Source: an uncultured Lachnospiraceae bacterium (lineage in GTDB: Bacteria > Bacillota > Clostridia > Lachnospirales > Lachnospiraceae). Taken from it: 10,031 bases of DNA. The stretch lies in NCBI GenBank assembly GCA_902803625.1, contig CADCQV010000368.1, forward strand, positions 1 to 10,031. The letters run 5' to 3'. Under the pieces are notes generated by a model. The model was not told the origin of the DNA. It did not search any database and saw nothing but the letters and a program-made list of their open reading frames with translations. The position numbers and the translations under genes were made by a program. The first letter of the stretch is position 1. Every line of letters starts with the position of its first letter. This document shows positions 7,627 to 10,031 of the stretch, piece after piece.

Positions 7627-8151
7627 ATGAACGGAAATATGCAAAATAAAGTATTTCAGCTGCTGGTTGACAATACCTCGGGTGTTTTGAGCCGCATAGC
7701 GGGGCTCTTTGCGAGACGGGGTTACAATATCGAGAGCATTACCGCGGGGGTTACGGCGGATCCAAGATTTACAAGGATAACCATAGTCACCGACGGGGAT
7801 GACGAGATCCTGGAGCAGATCGAAAAGCAGCTTGAGAAGCTTATCGATGTGCGGGACATCAGGGTACTGGAGCCCGGCAATTCCGTCTACCGGGAGCTTT
7901 GCATGATAAAGATAGAGGCGGATGCGAAGTCAAGGCAGGGCATAATCGCACTTGCCGATGTCTTCAGGGCAAAGGTCATAGACGTTGCACCGGACTCTCT
8001 TATAGCAGAGATCACCGGGAACCAGTCAAAGATCAACGCCTTTATCGACCTTCTTTCAGATTTCAGGATACTGGAGATCGCAAGAACCGGCATAGCCGGA
8101 CTGCAGCGCGGCACCGAAGGGGTCATCTGGCTTGAGGCAAATGACATCTGA
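7627..8151 (+). CDS. ilvN: Acetolactate synthase small (regulatory) subunit
   Basis: Regulatory partner of the acetolactate synthase catalytic subunit (IlvB), the first common step of valine, leucine and isoleucine synthesis; it raises activity and confers feedback inhibition by valine. From the ATG at 7627 the protein has 174 residues, the usual size. An N-terminal ACT domain (about 9-82) carries VDNTSGVLSRIAGLFARRGYNI-type sequence, including the Asn and Gly region that binds valine in studied homologues. The C-terminal domain (about 85-165) includes ELCMIKIEADAKSRQ and ends near GLQRGTEGV. An in-frame ATG at 7570 lies in the repeat array and adds 19 unrelated residues, so it is rejected; ATG 7639 is also possible. 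The ribosome site is weak (CAGGGAAAG at 7606-7614). No ilvB is adjacent. ilvC follows after 131 bases. Confidence 0.95.
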   Translation: MNGNMQNKVFQLLVDNTSGVLSRIAGLFARRGYNIESITAGVTADPRFTRITIVTDGDDEILEQIEKQLEKLIDVRDIRVLEPGNSVYRELCMIKIEADAKSRQGIIALADVFRAKVIDVAPDSLIAEITGNQSKINAFIDLLSDFRILEIARTGIAGLQRGTEGVIWLEANDI

Positions 8152-8178
8152 ACACTTGCATCGCAGCTGTCCAGATGA

Positions 8179-8214
8179 AGACTCGCAAAAATATCTAAGA
8201 TGTTTTTCAAGTCT
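8179..8214 (+). other. A/T-rich inverted repeat in the ilvN-ilvC gap
   Basis: AAAAATATC (8187-8195) can pair with GATGTTTTT (8199-8207) across a three-base TAA loop with one T-G wobble, and an outer AGACT (8179-8183) pairs with AGTCT (8210-8214) across a small internal loop. The stem is A/T-rich and therefore weak. Just downstream, TCTGCATA occurs at 8212-8219 and again at 8227-8234. The structure could affect ilvC expression but may be chance. Confidence 0.3.
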
Positions 8215-8282
8215 GCATAATGCGCTTCTGCATACTAAACTCAAGGAAACACATAAATTTTTAAGAAAAGGAGATAAAAGAA

Positions 8283-9314
8283 ATGGCACTTAATGACACA
8301 AACCCGATCTACTACGAATCAGACTGCAATCTTTCCGTACTTGACGGAAAGACCATTGCGATCATCGGCTACGGAAGCCAGGGTCACGCCCACGCCCTGA
8401 ACCTCAAGGATTCAGGCTGTAACGTGATAATCGGTCTCTATGAGGGATCAAAATCCTGGAAGAAGGCTGAAGAGCAGGGACTCAAGGTCTACACAGCAGA
8501 TGAAGCGGCAAAGAGGGCTGACATCATCATGATCCTTATCAATGATGAGAAGCAGGCAAAAATGTATAAGGAATCCATCGAGCCGAATCTCGAGGCCGGA
8601 AACGTGCTTATGTTCGCGCATGGCTTCAATATCAGATACAAGCTCATCGTTCCTCCTTCAGACGTGGATGTTGTTATGATAGCACCCAAGGGACCCGGAC
8701 ATACGGTAAGATCCGAGTACCAGGCAGGAAAGGGAGTTCCCTGTCTTATAGCCGTTGAGCAGGATTACAGCGGAAAGGCAAAGGACATAGGCCTCGCATA
8801 TGCGCTGGGAATCGGCGGCGCAAGAGCAGGAGTCCTCTGGACCACCTTCAAGACCGAGACCGAGACCGACCTTTTCGGAGAGCAGGCTGTTCTCTGCGGC
8901 GGAGTCTGCAAGCTTATGCAGACCGGCTTCGAGGTATTGATCGAGGCAGGATATGATCCGAGAAACGCATATTTCGAGTGTATCCATGAGATGAAGCTCA
9001 TAGTTGACCTTATCTATCAGTCAGGCTTCAAGGGCATGAGATACTCCATTTCAAATACCGCCGAGTACGGTGACTACACCACCGGACCGAAGATCATTAC
9101 CGATGAGACAAAGCAGGCAATGAAGAAGGTCCTTGCTGACATCCAGGACGGAACCTTTGCAAAGGACTTCCTCCTCGATATGTCTGACGCAGGCGGACAG
9201 GTTCACTTCAAGGCTCTCCGCGACAAGGCCGCTGAGCATGTTTCCGAGCAGTACGGTGAAGAGATCCGTAAGCTCTACAGCTGGTCGGACGAGGACAAGC
9301 TTATTAATAACTGA
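8283..9314 (+). CDS. ilvC: Ketol-acid reductoisomerase, class I
   Basis: Converts acetolactate or acetohydroxybutyrate to the dihydroxy acids of valine/leucine and isoleucine synthesis by alkyl migration and NAD(P)H reduction (EC 1.1.1.86), using Mg2+, in the cytoplasm. Of 343 residues (class I length), the Rossmann motif GYGSQGHAHA is at 29-38. Catalytic and metal residues are recognisable: H113 (FAHGF), K136 (APKGPGH), D196 and E200 (DLFGE), E232 and E236 (ECIHEMKL), S257 (SISNTAEYG). In the cofactor loop GLYEGSKSW (51-59), Tyr-Glu replaces the Arg-Lys common in NADPH-using homologues. AAAAGGAG at 8266-8273, nine bases before the ATG, is a strong ribosome site. Isoleucine is written mostly as ATC here, whereas neighbours use many ATA codons, which suggests high expression. 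It is probably co-transcribed with ilvN; I found no convincing promoter in the 131-base gap. Confidence 0.98.
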   Translation: MALNDTNPIYYESDCNLSVLDGKTIAIIGYGSQGHAHALNLKDSGCNVIIGLYEGSKSWKKAEEQGLKVYTADEAAKRADIIMILINDEKQAKMYKESIEPNLEAGNVLMFAHGFNIRYKLIVPPSDVDVVMIAPKGPGHTVRSEYQAGKGVPCLIAVEQDYSGKAKDIGLAYALGIGGARAGVLWTTFKTETETDLFGEQAVLCGGVCKLMQTGFEVLIEAGYDPRNAYFECIHEMKLIVDLIYQSGFKGMRYSISNTAEYGDYTTGPKIITDETKQAMKKVLADIQDGTFAKDFLLDMSDAGGQVHFKALRDKAAEHVSEQYGEEIRKLYSWSDEDKLINN

Positions 9315-9330
9315 TGCATTAATAAGGTCC

Positions 9331-9482
9331 GTTGTTCGGCAGGCTGTTTCCGTTTCGGGACGTTTTGTCATCCTGAGCGTCAGCGAAGGATCTTTCCAAC
9401 CGGTAATAAAAGATTCTTCGCTTCGCTCAGAATGACAGGAAAGGGGCGCTCAGAATGACAGGAAACAGTCCTGCCGAACAAC
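9331..9482. repeat. Nested palindromic repeat element (MITE/REP-like)
   Basis: The outer arms GTTGTTCGGCAGG-CTGTTTCC (9331-9351) and, reversed at 9461-9482, GTTGTTCGGCAGGACTGTTTCC match except for one extra base. Inside is a second inverted pair: the forward repeat at 9367-9393 (GTCATCCTGAGCGTCAGCGA followed by AGGATCT) against 9411-9436 (AGATTCTTCGCTTCGCTCAG followed by AATGAC). The end of the second inner arm is duplicated: GCTCAGAATGACAGGAAA at 9425 recurs at 9448, a 23-base period. There is no open reading frame of its own and no T-run after the stem, so it is not a standard terminator, though it could stabilise the ilvC mRNA end. The element occupies most of the 264-base gap between ilvC and the transporter gene. 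Confidence 0.85.
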
Positions 9483-9523
9483 TCGGCCATAACGCATAGA
9501 GTATCATCCAGAGTATGTGAAAA

Positions 9524-9552
9524 AGATCTTCAGACTTAGGAACTGAAGATCT
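9524..9552. other. Perfect 10-bp inverted repeat upstream of the CDF transporter gene
   Basis: AGATCTTCAG (9524-9533) and CTGAAGATCT (9543-9552) form a perfect ten-base stem with a nine-base loop, ending 26 bases before the transporter ATG. On the + strand it is followed by GACTTACAG with no T-run. Read on the minus strand it is followed by TTTTT, so it could end leftward transcription, although no minus-strand gene is visible. A leader structure or repressor site for the transporter gene is an alternative. Confidence 0.5.
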
Positions 9553-9578
9553 GACTTACAGATCCAAAGCGGGAAATT

Positions 9579-10031
9579 ATGGAAAACACCGAAGTAAATA
9601 AGCTTCAAAACAGAAATAAAACCATAATATTTACCAGTATCATCGGAATAGCCGCAAATATCTTTCTTGCGGCTTTCAAGGCCTTTGTGGGCTTTCTGTC
9701 AAGGTCAGTAGCTATTGAGATGGATGCCCTGAATAACCTGTCCGATGCCGCCAGCTCCATAATAACCATAGTGGGAACCTATCTCGCGGGCAAGGAGCCG
9801 GATAAGCAGCATCCCTTCGGGCACGGCAGGGCAGAGTACCTGAGCGCCCTTCTTATATCAATGCTCGTGATCTATGCCGGAATCACGGCATTTATCGAAT
9901 CAGTAAAGAAGATAATTGACCCCGTAACACCGGATTACAGCCGGATCACCTTTATTGTGGTTCTGGTTGCCGTAATCGTAAAGGTGCTGCTAGGAAGGTA
10001 TGTGAAAAGTGTCGGGATAAGGGTGAATTCA
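9579..10031 (+). CDS. Cation diffusion facilitator family transporter (N-terminal part; 3' end outside window)
   Basis: Proton-coupled efflux of divalent metal ions across the cell membrane. The 151 visible codons start MENTEVNKLQ and are open to the window edge; full-length family members run to about 300-400 residues. The first membrane helix is about residues 15-38. The second carries the metal-site region, SRSVAIEMDALNNLSDAASS, where the site reads Asn-x-x-x-Asp (NNLSD). The family signature loop HPFGHGRAEYLSA follows at about residues 76-88. Two further hydrophobic segments follow (about 86-103 and 122-141). The ion cannot be fixed: zinc exporters usually have Asp or His at the first position of the site, while Asn at that position is, to my knowledge, seen in manganese-type members. 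The ribosome site is weak (AAAGCGGGA before 9576). It is preceded by the hairpin at 9524-9552 and the repeat element. Confidence 0.92.
   Translation, partial: MENTEVNKLQNRNKTIIFTSIIGIAANIFLAAFKAFVGFLSRSVAIEMDALNNLSDAASSIITIVGTYLAGKEPDKQHPFGHGRAEYLSALLISMLVIYAGITAFIESVKKIIDPVTPDYSRITFIVVLVAVIVKVLLGRYVKSVGIRVNS

Noticed and set aside
7420..7644. Minus-strand reading frame with repeated MSSRAPVP and MSSRAQRGI
   Set aside because: It is a translation of the repeat array; such strings are typical false proteins from this repeat family, and no ribosome site is present.
8207..8236. Promoter before ilvC (CATAAT at 8216, CATACT at 8231)
   Set aside because: No acceptable -35 hexamer at 16-18 bases and no TGn extension for either candidate.
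9133..9435. Plus-strand frame overlapping the ilvC end, containing FVILSVSEGS
   Set aside because: It is out of frame with ilvC and extends only into the repeat element; the recognisable string is the repeat's own translation.
9331..9482. Rho-independent terminator for ilvC
   Set aside because: The stem is very long and nested, and no T-run follows it on either strand; a role in mRNA 3' end stability remains possible.

Overview
The window looks like chromosomal DNA from a Gram-positive clostridium, most likely a member of the Lachnospiraceae. Supporting signs are strong AAGGAG-type ribosome binding sites, a 556-residue formate--tetrahydrofolate ligase followed by folD, a class I ketol-acid reductoisomerase whose cofactor loop reads GLYEGSKSW (a spelling I associate with that family), a zinc-ribbon/TPR/chitobiase-C-terminal-like membrane protein, and a mid-range GC content. 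The assignment is made by eye. All genes lie on the + strand and most are housekeeping genes.

Region 1 (1-5951) is a tightly packed run. The tail of a membrane protein (possibly UppP) overlaps ftsK by one base. ftsK, a four-helix membrane DNA translocase with a long acidic tandem-repeat linker, overlaps fhs by 11 bases. fhs is followed after 59 bases by folD. Fhs and FolD together interconvert formate/10-formyl-THF, 5,10-methenyl-THF and 5,10-methylene-THF, supplying one-carbon units for purine, thymidylate and methionine synthesis.

Region 2 (5963-7423) encodes a membrane protein of unknown function: a cytoplasmic zinc ribbon, one membrane helix, a TPR-like region, two chitobiase/hexosaminidase C-terminal-like beta domains and a unique tail.

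Region 3 (7424-9314) is a branched-chain amino-acid unit: a candidate promoter with an extended -10, a leader carrying a repeat array, then ilvN (regulatory subunit of acetolactate synthase) and ilvC (ketol-acid reductoisomerase). The catalytic ilvB is not in the window.

Region 4 (9315-10031) holds a nested palindromic repeat element, a separate perfect hairpin, and the first 151 codons of a cation diffusion facilitator transporter cut by the window edge.

The most unusual content is in the gaps. Three of them carry the same short repeat (core GTCATTCTGAGCG...GCGAAG.ATCT): a half copy before folD, a reversed copy with a 24-bp tandem array before ilvN, and a full inverted pair inside a larger palindrome after ilvC. 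I see no defence system, phage, CRISPR array or biosynthetic cluster, and I do not claim an undescribed system.
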